This document shows, one piece after another, positions 63,870 to 64,000 of a stretch of DNA of 64,000 bases. A program made the translations under genes and the position numbers. Numbering within the stretch: the first letter of the stretch is position 1; every line of letters begins with the position of its first letter. Source of the stretch: Bacillus sp. SA1-12 (GTDB lineage: Bacteria; Bacillota; Bacilli; Bacillales; Bacillaceae); NCBI RefSeq assembly GCF_000981385.1, contig NZ_LATZ01000001.1, positions 62,001-126,000 of the forward strand, written 5' to 3'. Below the pieces are notes generated by a model. The model saw only the letters and a program-made list of their open reading frames with translations, was not told the origin of the DNA and made no database searches.

Positions 63870-64000
63870 TTTAATCTATTTAACTAAGAATATAATCGAA
63901 GGTGAGAAACAAGTCAATACTATTTTTTCCTTTTTTCAAAAAATTCACTTTAAATGCTTAGTTATGAAATTGGTTAACAAGTTAACTTAAATACTAATGT

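Overview
The window looks like the chromosome of a low-GC, spore-forming Bacillaceae (Bacillus sensu lato). The basis is AT-rich DNA, strong AGGAGG-type ribosome binding sites, a GerA-family germinant receptor operon, bacillithiol genes (bshB2/yojF), Fur, CcpA (cre), AraR and BirA-type operators, and many genes with recognisable Bacillus or Geobacillus relatives. I see no rRNA, tRNA, CRISPR array, prophage or intact transposon. Most genes are on the minus strand.

Layout. (1) 1-5.6 kb: GH38 glycosidase, PTS EIIABC and RpiR regulator, an mngAB-like module for a mannosylated compound. (2) 5.7-24 kb: an arabinose/arabinan region. It holds the arabinose importer araEGH, a Mn2+ (yybP-ykoY) riboswitch in front of a small eukaryotic-like kinase, a decayed VOC gene, the three-component sensor araPST, GH51 and GH43 arabinosidases, a CUT1 oligosaccharide importer, a divergent ArsR-type regulator with a large C-terminal domain, and a metallo-beta-lactamase-fold protein. 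(3) 24.3-27.6 kb: yhfU-yhfT-yhfS (BioY, acyl-CoA ligase, thiolase) behind a BirA operator. (4) 27.6-36.2 kb: a complete six-gene rhbABCDEF-type pathway for a schizokinen-class citrate-hydroxamate siderophore, behind two Fur boxes. (5) 36.4-44.2 kb: rocD and rocF, an HxlR regulator, an ABC exporter (ywjA), 6-phosphogluconolactonase, a WrbA-type quinone oxidoreductase with MhqR-like sites, and a 40-residue zinc-ribbon gene. (6) 44.3-52.4 kb: a xylo-oligosaccharide module in the order histidine kinase, response regulator, binding protein, two permeases, GH52 beta-xylosidase (xynDCEFG plus xynB). (7) 52.8-54.3 kb: bshB2, yojF and a VOC protein. (8) 54.3-58.7 kb: gerKA-KC-KB with a convergent, overlapping gerKD-like gene. 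(9) 58.8-63.9 kb: a third CUT1 importer with a YesL-family gene and a LacI regulator.

The genes describe a soil or plant-debris lifestyle. Extracellular arabinose and xylo-oligosaccharides are sensed by two-component systems, imported by CUT1/CUT2 transporters and hydrolysed inside the cell by GH51, GH43 and GH52 enzymes, under CcpA-like and AraR-like control. None of the three CUT1 importers has its own ATPase, so a shared MsmX-type ATPase elsewhere is expected. The least explained items are the Mn2+ riboswitch-kinase pair, the ArsR-beta-sandwich regulator with its AT-rich operator-like repeats, the convergent gerKD-like gene and the tiny zinc ribbon.
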